Shown one piece after another: positions 1-6,144 of a stretch of DNA of 28,559 nt (position 1 is its first letter; each line of letters begins with the position of its first letter). Origin of the DNA: CAYLZN01 sp964387935 (GTDB taxonomy: Bacteria; Acidobacteriota; Vicinamibacteria; Vicinamibacterales; JAFNAJ01); contig CAYLZN010000033.1 in the NCBI GenBank assembly GCA_964387935.1, positions 1-28,559 of the forward strand. Direction: 5' to 3'. The translations under genes and the position numbers were made by a program. The notes beneath the pieces were generated by a model, which made no database searches, was not told the DNA's origin, and worked only from the letters and a program-made list of their open reading frames with translations.

Positions 1-310
1 CCCCGAAGATGCCGGGGCGCGAGGGCCCGTCGGCGGCAGACGTCTCCGTTCGCGGGCCCGTCAGCGTCACGACGGATCGTCCACTCGTCAACGGCTTGAA
101 GGTGCGCAAGTCGGTGAAATGGATCGCGAAGCGCGCGGGTTGGCCGACGACCAGCACCGGATGCTCGGCGAACAGCTCGGTCCGTTCGCTCCAGCGGGTC
201 ACGGCCTGCGTGGGCAGCTCGGCCGGCTCGGCGGTGTCAGACACGGGCGTCTGGCGACCACAGGCCGCAAGCGCCACCACCGGGACGATCCACCACCACC
301 GTCGAGTCAT
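1..310 (-). CDS. RND efflux periplasmic adaptor (membrane fusion protein), N-terminus only
   Basis: Reads from an ATG at 308-310 and is still open at the left edge, so only about 103 residues are visible. It begins with a short hydrophobic leader and a lipobox-like ALAAC, suggesting an inner-membrane lipoprotein. The following segment (ELFAEHPVLVVGQPARFAIH, then TDLRTFKPLTSGR) is the N-terminal beta domain typical of adaptors of heavy-metal RND pumps. In that family the adaptor links the inner-membrane pump to the outer-membrane channel. The ATG overlaps the TGA of the upstream TolC-type gene by four bases (ATGA), so the two are probably translationally coupled. The pump gene should follow outside the window. 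The metal specificity cannot be told from this part. Confidence 0.8.
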   Translation of the reverse strand, partial: MTRRWWWIVPVVALAACGRQTPVSDTAEPAELPTQAVTRWSERTELFAEHPVLVVGQPARFAIHFTDLRTFKPLTSGRSVVTLTGPRTETSAADGPSRPGIFG

Positions 311-1542
311 CGCACCACCTCGTTCGCGGTCGCATGGTCGAGGAGCACGGCCGCGATGCGCGCGTCCACCTGCAGGTCCACCGCGCGTCGTTCGGCGCTC
401 AAGAGCGTCCGATGCGCGTCCAGGAGTTCCAGAATGCCGAGTTCGCCCTCGTCGTAGGCCAGCGTCGCGATCGTGACGAGCTCGCGACTCCGGGCGAGGG
501 CCTCCGTGCCATACGCCGTGACGCGCGCCTGCCCGTCGAGGGCGCGGGCATACGCACCACGGACCTCGGCCTCGATCGCACGCAGGACGCCGTCCCGGGC
601 GGCCTCGGCCCCGGTGAGCGCACTGCCGAGCGCGCTCGTCTCGGCCGTGCCGCGGGCGAAGAGCGGCAGGGCGACGCCCAGCGCGACGGCGTAGCCGCTG
701 TCAGCACGGTGGCCATCGGAGGATTGCTTCCAGCCGCCGGAGACCGACGGCGTCGGCCAACGGAGGCGTGACGCCGCCTCCCGCTCGAATCGGAGCCGCT
801 CGATCTCTGCGGCGGCGGCCTCCAGGGCCGGGCGGCGCGTCTGGGCCGCCTGAATCGCCCGGTCGAGATCGGGCAGTGGGCCAGTCGGGCCTTGAAGGTC
901 GAGCGTGAGTCCGCGTCCTCCATCGGGCTGGCCAAGCAGGCCCGCGAGCTGCGCACGCCAATAGGCGGCATCCGCACTCGCGGAGCGCCGGTCGTCGGCG
1001 ACGTCGGCGTGCTCGCGCTCGGCGCGAAGCCGATCGAACGCCGACCCTTCTCCCGCCTGCTCGCGGACGCGCAGACGCTCCGTCAGCTGCTCGAGCGTCG
1101 CCAGACCGTCGCGGAGGACGCCTTCGCGGGCGAGGGCGCCCACGCACTGGGCGTAGGCCACCCGTGTGTCACGTCGGACCGCGTGTTCGAGGTCGCGCAC
1201 GCTCGCCTCGGAGGCGGCGACGGCGTGCGTGGCCGCCTTGGCCAGCAGCCCCCGTCGGCCAGAGACGGAGAACGGCTGCTCCACCAGGAAGAACCGATCG
1301 CGCACGCTGGCCGCGTCTTCCTGTTGCAGCGTGACGCTGGGGTTCAAGTACGCGCGCCGGGCGCGTTCCTCGGCGGCGACCTGCGTGGGCCGGGTCCGGG
1401 CCGCACGCAACGGCGGAGAACTGGCCAGGGCTCGGGCCACCGCGTCGGCTTCAGAGAGCACCTGTGCAGACGCAGTACTGGCGCAGGCGAACACGAGGGC
1501 GGGGGCGACAGACACCGTCACCCACCGCGACAAGTCGCGCAT
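307..1542 (-). CDS. TolC-family outer membrane efflux channel
   Basis: 411 residues with a Sec signal peptide ending near ASAQ, followed by the long Ala/Arg/Glu-rich amphipathic helices of outer-membrane factors. Two similar halves can be seen, each with an internal strand region (NPSVTLQQE in the first, TPSVSGGWKQSS in the second). It would form the outer-membrane duct of a tripartite RND exporter. The ATG at 1542 has GGAG eight bases upstream. The stop overlaps the start of the adaptor gene (ATGA), so they form one operon. It is only distantly like the second TolC-type protein at 10932-12281, so this is a separate efflux system, not a local duplication. Confidence 0.88.
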   Translation of the reverse strand: MRDLSRWVTVSVAPALVFACASTASAQVLSEADAVARALASSPPLRAARTRPTQVAAEERARRAYLNPSVTLQQEDAASVRDRFFLVEQPFSVSGRRGLLAKAATHAVAASEASVRDLEHAVRRDTRVAYAQCVGALAREGVLRDGLATLEQLTERLRVREQAGEGSAFDRLRAEREHADVADDRRSASADAAYWRAQLAGLLGQPDGGRGLTLDLQGPTGPLPDLDRAIQAAQTRRPALEAAAAEIERLRFEREAASRLRWPTPSVSGGWKQSSDGHRADSGYAVALGVALPLFARGTAETSALGSALTGAEAARDGVLRAIEAEVRGAYARALDGQARVTAYGTEALARSRELVTIATLAYDEGELGILELLDAHRTLLSAERRAVDLQVDARIAAVLLDHATANEVVR

Positions 1543-1611
1543 GGAAGAACTCCGAGCAGCTGAAGGTTGACGAACGAGGATCGAGACGCTCAGGACGAGC
1601 GGCGAGGCAGG

Positions 1612-1986
1612 CTAGGCGGGCGGGGCGCGCGAACCGCGGGTGCTGCGCGGCGGAGGATCGTGCCCCCGCGAGACCGCAATCGGGGCAGGCGTCGGCCGCC
1701 AGGTGGGGAGCGGGAGCGCGGGCGATGCGGTCATGGTGGCCTGGCCGCCCCAAGCCGCCCCACCACGGGCCGTGGCCCTCAGCCCGTCGAGACTGCGGGC
1801 GTCCTCGTCCGGTCCGTGCGTGTCCCAGACGGGCCCCGTCGAGATGGACCGCTGGTGGGCGTGGAACGCCGCGAGTTCGCCGGCGTGGTGCGCGTCGTGA
1901 CCATGCGTGTGGACGTGGCGCCAGGGGACCTGCGTCAGGGACAGCAGGAGCGCAACGCAGGCGATGGTGGCGACGGACTTTCGCAC
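1612..1986 (-). CDS. small secreted histidine-rich protein heading the efflux operon
   Basis: 124 residues if begun at the GTG at 1986, which places a normal signal peptide (RKSVATIACVALLLSLT) at the N-terminus. The longer open frame starting at 2073 would put about 29 non-hydrophobic residues before it. The mature N-terminus is crowded with histidine (HVHTHGHDAHHAGELAAFHA), a likely metal-binding stretch. The rest is low-complexity, Pro/Ala/Arg-rich and unlike any family I know. It lies 69 bp upstream of the TolC-type gene in the same direction and probably opens that operon. No good ribosome binding site was seen, so the start is uncertain. Function unknown; periplasmic metal binding is an inference from the histidines. 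Confidence 0.55.
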   Translation of the reverse strand: MRKSVATIACVALLLSLTQVPWRHVHTHGHDAHHAGELAAFHAHQRSISTGPVWDTHGPDEDARSLDGLRATARGGAAWGGQATMTASPALPLPTWRPTPAPIAVSRGHDPPPRSTRGSRAPPA

Positions 1987-2053
1987 GGGAGCACCGAGTC
2001 TACGTGTCGGGGAGGATTGGGTCAACTCGGCTCGTGCCGGCTCGTGAGACGGC

Positions 2054-2074
2054 CATGTTCGGAACCGCGACATG
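2054..2074. repeat. inverted repeat CATGT-N11-ACATG in the divergent promoter region
   Basis: In the 210-bp gap between the divergent His-rich gene and the DUF305 gene lies CATGT ... ACATG with an 11-base spacer. It is centred about 90 bp upstream of the sigma-54 type promoter at 2154, the usual range for an activator site. It partly resembles the TGTCYG...CACA motif found elsewhere in the window but has one extra base in the spacer, so identity with that motif is unproven. Confidence 0.35.
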
Positions 2075-2153
2075 TTGAGAGGGAATGCCGTGACGTCGAG
2101 CGAAGCGGAGTCGTCCTGCAGCCCAAGAGCGCGGTAGAGAGCTGGTCAGCTCG

Positions 2154-2168
2154 TGGCAGCCGAATTGC
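2154..2168 (+). promoter_or_regulatory. sigma-54 type promoter of the tandem DUF305 gene
   Basis: TGGCAGCCGAATTGC fits the -24/-12 pattern TGGCAC-N5-TTGC with exact GG-N10-GC spacing and a perfect TTGC. The predicted transcript would start near 2180, just before the ribosome binding site AGGAGGAG at 2183-2190 and the ATG at 2197. An NtrC-family activator is encoded in the same window. Confidence 0.7.
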
Positions 2169-2196
2169 AGCAGGCGGCAATCAGGAGGAGCACCCG

Positions 2197-2781
2197 ATGC
2201 CAATGTCCCGCCTGCTCAGGCCCATTTCGATTGCTGCGTTCTTGTTCGCCTTCGCCCTCGCGCCTGCACAGGTCCACGCGGACCAACCGGCGCCAGGTCC
2301 TGCCCAGGCCAAGTTCGAGATTCGGTTCATGACCGAAATGATCGACCACCACATGATGGCGGTCATGACAGGTCAGACCTGCCTGAACCGCGCCTTCCAC
2401 CCCGAGTTGCTACAGACCTGCCAGAGCATCGTGACGAGCCAGCTGCAGGAGATCGAGACCATGCAGTCCTGGCTGAGCCACTGGTACGGAATCACCTACT
2501 CCCCGGAGATGACGCCGGGGATGCAACAGCAAGTGGAGAAGATGGCGGAACTCAGCCCGGCTGAGTTCGAACAGGCGTTCATGGAGATGATGATCCGCCA
2601 TCACTGGATGGCCATTGTCAAGGCCTCGCAATGTGCACAGAAGGCGTACCATGCCGAACTGATCACGCTGTGCGAGGACATCATGGCCGCGCAGAGTCAG
2701 GAGATCATCTTGATGCGCACGTGGCTCTGCGAATGGTATGGCGTCTGCCGCAACGGTCCAGGCGCTCCCGTGACTCAGTAA
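2197..2781 (+). CDS. secreted protein with two tandem DUF305 repeats
   Basis: 194 residues. The ATG at 2197 has a very strong AGGAGGAG six bases upstream, so the longer open frame reaching back to 1567 is rejected. The signal peptide ends near residue 28 (VHA). Two DUF305 units follow, about 40-98 and 124-182. Each has a His-His pair (H51-H52, H135-H136), two cysteines (C62/C75 and C146/C159), a conserved Q-x-x-EI-x-x-M helix and an ending WYG. DUF305 proteins are four-helix-bundle, ferritin-like-fold proteins often found beside copper-resistance genes. A periplasmic copper-binding role is likely but inferred. The usual single-domain protein is about half this length, so this is an internal duplication. 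Confidence 0.85.
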   Translation: MPMSRLLRPISIAAFLFAFALAPAQVHADQPAPGPAQAKFEIRFMTEMIDHHMMAVMTGQTCLNRAFHPELLQTCQSIVTSQLQEIETMQSWLSHWYGITYSPEMTPGMQQQVEKMAELSPAEFEQAFMEMMIRHHWMAIVKASQCAQKAYHAELITLCEDIMAAQSQEIILMRTWLCEWYGVCRNGPGAPVTQ

Positions 2782-2849
2782 CCCCCAAACAAGAGTGGGC
2801 ACACAGAGGGCCCGCTCCAGTTCGGACGACGGGGGCCACGTTCCACTCT

Positions 2850-2870
2850 CAGAACGCGAACGGCGTTCTG
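2850..2870. repeat. perfect 8-bp hairpin between the two DUF305 genes
   Basis: CAGAACGC, loop GAACG, then GCGTTCTG. It sits in the 126-bp gap between the two DUF305 genes, 38 bp before the second start codon. No T-run follows, so it is not a typical intrinsic terminator. It could be an operator or an mRNA structure. Confidence 0.5.
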
Positions 2871-2907
2871 GTCAGGTTGCAGCTACCCCGTTACCTTGGA
2901 GGCACGA

Positions 2908-3360
2908 ATGCACGGCATGAGTCTCGGCAAGTTGCTCCTGATGGGTGCCATCCACCTTCCGATCATGTACCTCGTCATGTTCACCATGATCGACGGCCTT
3001 GGGCACTTCCGAAACAACCTGAACATGGCGTACATGGCTGTGATGATGACGGCGCCGATGCTCCTCATCGAAGCCGTGCTGATGGGCAAGATGTACCCGA
3101 ACAAACGCGGCCTCGCTGCGATCGCCGCATCAGGTGTCATCGCATTCGTGCTGTTCTTTGCCTTCATGCGGCAACAGACGGCCATCGGGGACGTCCAGTT
3201 TCTGAAGTCGATGATTCCTCATCACTCGGGCGCGATACTCATGTGCCGAGAGGCGGCCCTCGAAGATCCGGAAATCAAGGCTCTCTGCGAAGCAATCGTT
3301 GCCGCACAACGTGAGGAGATTCGCCAGATGGATCGGATCCTTGTTCGGCTGAATCGCTAG
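2908..3360 (+). CDS. membrane-anchored DUF305 protein
   Basis: 150 residues from the ATG at 2908, which has GGAGG at 2898-2902; a TTG four codons earlier lies on top of that site and is rejected. Three hydrophobic helices (about 8-28, 40-60 and 69-87) precede a C-terminal DUF305 segment (about 92-146) carrying the family motif MIPHHSGAI, a CREA cysteine, a second cysteine and REEIRQM. This is the common layout of membrane DUF305 proteins found near copper oxidases and copper ATPases. It follows the tandem DUF305 gene in the same direction and is probably co-transcribed or separately boosted. It converges with the multicopper oxidase gene; the 193 bp between them show no clear terminator. Confidence 0.88.
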   Translation: MHGMSLGKLLLMGAIHLPIMYLVMFTMIDGLGHFRNNLNMAYMAVMMTAPMLLIEAVLMGKMYPNKRGLAAIAASGVIAFVLFFAFMRQQTAIGDVQFLKSMIPHHSGAILMCREAALEDPEIKALCEAIVAAQREEIRQMDRILVRLNR

Positions 3361-3553
3361 CCGGGAGACGGGCCGAGCCCAAGTTAAGTTGCCAGCTGCA
3401 ATCCGACAGAAGGCGTCACTGCGAGCGACTGCGCGCCCTTGTTCGTACAGCGACACTTCGCGGGGTCTCCGCGTCGCTGAGGGTGTACACCTCCAGCAGC
3501 GCGTGCTGGAACCATGCTGCACGCACTCCAACGCGGTTGCTGTCCAGACGGGT

Positions 3554-4990
3554 CTACCCGACCAGCACCTCGCGGACCATCCCCATCTCCATGTGGTAGG
3601 CGTGGTGGCAGTGCAGCAGCCATCGGCCCGGGTTGTCGGCCACCCACTCGACATCTACCGCGCCCATCATCGGCTCGACGATGACCGTGTCCTTGATTGG
3701 ACCTGATGCGCGGCCCGTCGTCCTGTCGACGAGTTGGAAGAAGTGCCCGTGCAGGTGCATCGGGTGCCGCAGCATCGACATGTTGCGGAACTGGAAGTGG
3801 AGGCGTTCGCCCAGGCGCACACGGATGGGATCCGCGTTGGGATACGCCTGGCCATTGATCGTCCAGGCACCATTGGCCCCGGCGCTAAGCGTGAGCGGGA
3901 TTGAGCGTCCCGAGGCCTGGACTGCCGAACCGTTGAGGGGCCGAAGGTCGCTGTAGGCCAGGCGTTTTCCCGACGTGAGCGAGGGCGGCCACACCTGTAC
4001 CGGCGCCAGGGTCGGGCGCTCTCCTGCGTAGACGACGGGCAGCACGATGCCCGGCACCGCACTGTCGACCGAGCCTGCGAGCAGGGGCCACGCGCCGCTG
4101 TTGTCCATCCGGACGACCACGTCGTAGCGTTCACCCATCCCGATCACCAGCGTGTCGACCTCCACCGGCGCGACCGCCTGCCCGTCGGTGTGGGTCACGG
4201 TGAGCCTGTGGCCAGCGAGACCGACGCGATGGGTCGTTGCCGCGCTGCCGTTGACGATTCTGACGCGCACGCGCTCTCCGCGGGTGACCGAGAGCGCCTC
4301 CGCGTTCGTGCCGAGTCGGCCGTTCGCCAGGTACCCGGCATACGGCGGCTCGGTGACCGACGCGGCGCCGGCCATGCCGCCCCCCATCATCCCTCCCCCC
4401 GTCATGCCGCCGCCCATGCCTGGCGTGGTGACCAGCATCGCGGCCATGGCGTCGTCGGGGGAGGTCGGGAGCCAGTCGTCGAGGAACAGCAGGAACTCGC
4501 GGTCCGCCAGCCGCTCCGGCTCGGCCGGGTCGATCACGAGTGCTCCGAGGAGTCCGCGATCGAGTTGGAGCCCGACGTGCGAATGGTAGAAGTACGTTCC
4601 GGGGACGTTCGCATCGAACTCGTAGATGAAGCTCCCCCGGGGTGGTACTGGCTCCTGCGTGACATCCGGCACGCCGTCCATGGCGTTCGGGAGCGGCACG
4701 CCATGCCAGTGGATCGTCGTGGGGACGTCCAGGCGGTTCTCGAGCACGACGCGGATGCGCTCGCCCTGCGTCGCTCGGATTGTCGGGCCCGGCACCTGCC
4801 CGTTGTACGCCCACGTGTGCCACGTCTGACCCGGGGCGACCTCGACGTCGGCCGGAGCTGCAACCAGGCGGTACTCGCGGACAGCGCCAGTCGACTGCGC
4901 CTGAACGAGGCGCGAGAACCCGAGCACGCCCACCGCAGCCACGCTCTGCTTCAGGAAGGAACGGCGATCGACAGGAACGACTAGGGACAT
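3554..4990 (-). CDS. Tat-exported multicopper oxidase
   Basis: 478 residues. The start is taken at the ATG at 4990, five bases after GGAG; a GTG one codon earlier is possible. A twin-arginine signal (DRRSFLK, R9-R10) directs folded export. Three cupredoxin domains carry all four copper motifs: HWHG (H94, H96), YHSH (H136, H138), HPMHLHGH (H409-H416) and HCHHAYHMEMGM (460-471). C461, H466 and M471 are the type 1 ligands. A Met/Gly-rich loop lies at about 192-206. Family members oxidise Cu(I) or other substrates with O2 in the periplasm, and CueO/CopA-type enzymes protect against copper. The lipoprotein gene upstream (89 bp away, same strand) may be co-expressed. No strong promoter was seen. 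Confidence 0.93.
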   Translation of the reverse strand: MSLVVPVDRRSFLKQSVAAVGVLGFSRLVQAQSTGAVREYRLVAAPADVEVAPGQTWHTWAYNGQVPGPTIRATQGERIRVVLENRLDVPTTIHWHGVPLPNAMDGVPDVTQEPVPPRGSFIYEFDANVPGTYFYHSHVGLQLDRGLLGALVIDPAEPERLADREFLLFLDDWLPTSPDDAMAAMLVTTPGMGGGMTGGGMMGGGMAGAASVTEPPYAGYLANGRLGTNAEALSVTRGERVRVRIVNGSAATTHRVGLAGHRLTVTHTDGQAVAPVEVDTLVIGMGERYDVVVRMDNSGAWPLLAGSVDSAVPGIVLPVVYAGERPTLAPVQVWPPSLTSGKRLAYSDLRPLNGSAVQASGRSIPLTLSAGANGAWTINGQAYPNADPIRVRLGERLHFQFRNMSMLRHPMHLHGHFFQLVDRTTGRASGPIKDTVIVEPMMGAVDVEWVADNPGRWLLHCHHAYHMEMGMVREVLVG

Positions 4991-5079
4991 CACTACTCCG
5001 GGCGCGAGCGCACAAGACGAGCCTGGTCGTGCGCACGCACACGGCCCAGGCCGTCATAATCAGAGCGGATAGCGAATCT

Positions 5080-5565
5080 TCACCGCCGTGTCATGTTCAT
5101 CTGCCCGTTCCCAAACGGCCCCGAACACGAGTTCGTGCCGCTATAGGTGCAGGTCATGGTCATCGTCGTCGGGTCCAGGTGCGCCGTCCCGGTGGCCCGC
5201 GCCGTGCACCCGGACGACATCATCGATGCATTCGGCATGTCGACCGTGAACGTCATGTCGTTGCCCGACATGGTGCCGGCGAACGAACCCGGCATGCGCC
5301 CCTGCATGCCCGAGAAGCTCATCGTCCCCGTCACCGCAGAGCCGGTCTGGGAGAGCTGCCACGTCACGGTCCCCATCCCGGACTGCCCCATCATGGCGCC
5401 CGCGCCCAGGCCACTGCTCGAGTCCGACGCCGTGCCCGTCCAGGTTCCGGTGGCCGGGGCCTGCGACGTCGTTGCCGTTGGCGTCATCGACGGCGCCATC
5501 GGAGGACTACCACCACAACCGACGGCGACTAGCGCAGCGACGGCCACGGCACACATCTTCATCAT
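5080..5565 (-). CDS. small beta-rich secreted lipoprotein
   Basis: 161 residues from the first of two adjacent ATGs at 5565; the open frame extends further but the signal sequence begins here. The leader MMKMCAVAVAALVAVGCGG is lipoprotein-like, although the residue at -3 is Ala and so not ideal. The rest is a run of short Thr/Ser/Gly strands of the type GTWTGTASD, GTVTWQLSQTGSAVTGT, GSFAGTMSGNDMTFTV, probably a small beta barrel. It is Met-rich (GAGAMMGQSGMG, NASMMSSG) and ends with cysteines in CTARA, CTYSG and NSCSG. No named family is recognised. Position just upstream of the multicopper oxidase and the methionines suggest a periplasmic copper role, which is inference only. Confidence 0.7.
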   Translation of the reverse strand: MMKMCAVAVAALVAVGCGGSPPMAPSMTPTATTSQAPATGTWTGTASDSSSGLGAGAMMGQSGMGTVTWQLSQTGSAVTGTMSFSGMQGRMPGSFAGTMSGNDMTFTVDMPNASMMSSGCTARATGTAHLDPTTMTMTCTYSGTNSCSGPFGNGQMNMTRR

Positions 5566-5823
5566 CTTGCTGTCCCCACCAGCCGCCACGGCCATCCCGC
5601 CTGGCACGCACGGCAAGTCTCCTGTTGTACGGATGCTGAACCAGCCCATCGGTGACGCGAGCCCTCCCCGGGAAGCGCTTCGCCCACGTCGGGCACGACT
5701 AAAGTGCTGACACCCGCCGACCCCGTCGCGACCGTCCGCCCCGTCACCGGCTGAACATCCCTGCCGTCTGGCGCGCGGCCAACACCTGGCGCCAGATCGG
5801 CACATCCGGCGAAATCGGTCGCC

Positions 5824-6144
5824 TTACTGAGCGGCCTCGATCGTCTCCACCTTCAGCACGCCAGTCTTCGGGTAGAGCTGGCCGGTGATCTTGACCTTCT
5901 GCCCCGCGAACTTAGCCGGTGTCTCCTGATCGCTCAACGTGTAGACCTTCGCACCCTCGAGCAACGCGTACTTGGAACCGTGCTTCACGCACTCCAGCAC
6001 GCACTTGCTGTCCGGCGACACCTTCATCGGGGCATGATTCGCCCCGCACATCGTGTCGGTGATGACCCCGACGTGCGTCTCTGATGCCGCAGACAACGAA
6101 CCGACACAGAGGGATACGACGAACAGGGACACAGCGATTCTCAT
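5824..6144 (-). CDS. small periplasmic MCGxxH / CxxxCVxxGxKY protein coupled to cusA
   Basis: 106 residues with a signal peptide ending near LSAA. The mature part contains DTMCGANHAPM, then SKCVLECVKHGSKYAL, and an OB-like C-terminus (AGQKVKITGQLYPKTGVLKV). This architecture is known to me from many small uncharacterised acidobacterial proteins (resembling DUF5818-type proteins; the exact family was not checked). The Cys and His residues could bind metal. Its ATG overlaps the cusA stop codon in ATGA, so it is translated with the pump and is the last gene of the Cus operon. The 258 bp downstream show no clear terminator or gene. Confidence 0.82.
   Translation of the reverse strand: MRIAVSLFVVSLCVGSLSAASETHVGVITDTMCGANHAPMKVSPDSKCVLECVKHGSKYALLEGAKVYTLSDQETPAKFAGQKVKITGQLYPKTGVLKVETIEAAQ

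Noticed and set aside
2025..2039. Possible sigma-54 box on the minus strand (CGGCACGAGCCGAGT) for the His-rich gene
   Set aside because: The -24 part is fair but the -12 dinucleotide is GT and TTGC is absent.
1567..2196. Long N-terminal extension of the DUF305 frame (404 residues)
   Set aside because: The extension is Arg/Gly-rich antisense shadow of the His-rich gene; the strong AGGAGGAG and signal peptide fix the start at 2197.
2796..2810. GG-N10-GC box before the membrane DUF305 gene
   Set aside because: The -12 part is GGGC and no activator motif is near; chance match in GC-rich DNA.
5010..5024. Possible sigma-54 box before the multicopper oxidase (AGGCTCGTCTTGTGC)
   Set aside because: Spacing fits but both boxes are weak and the predicted start would cut into the ribosome binding site.
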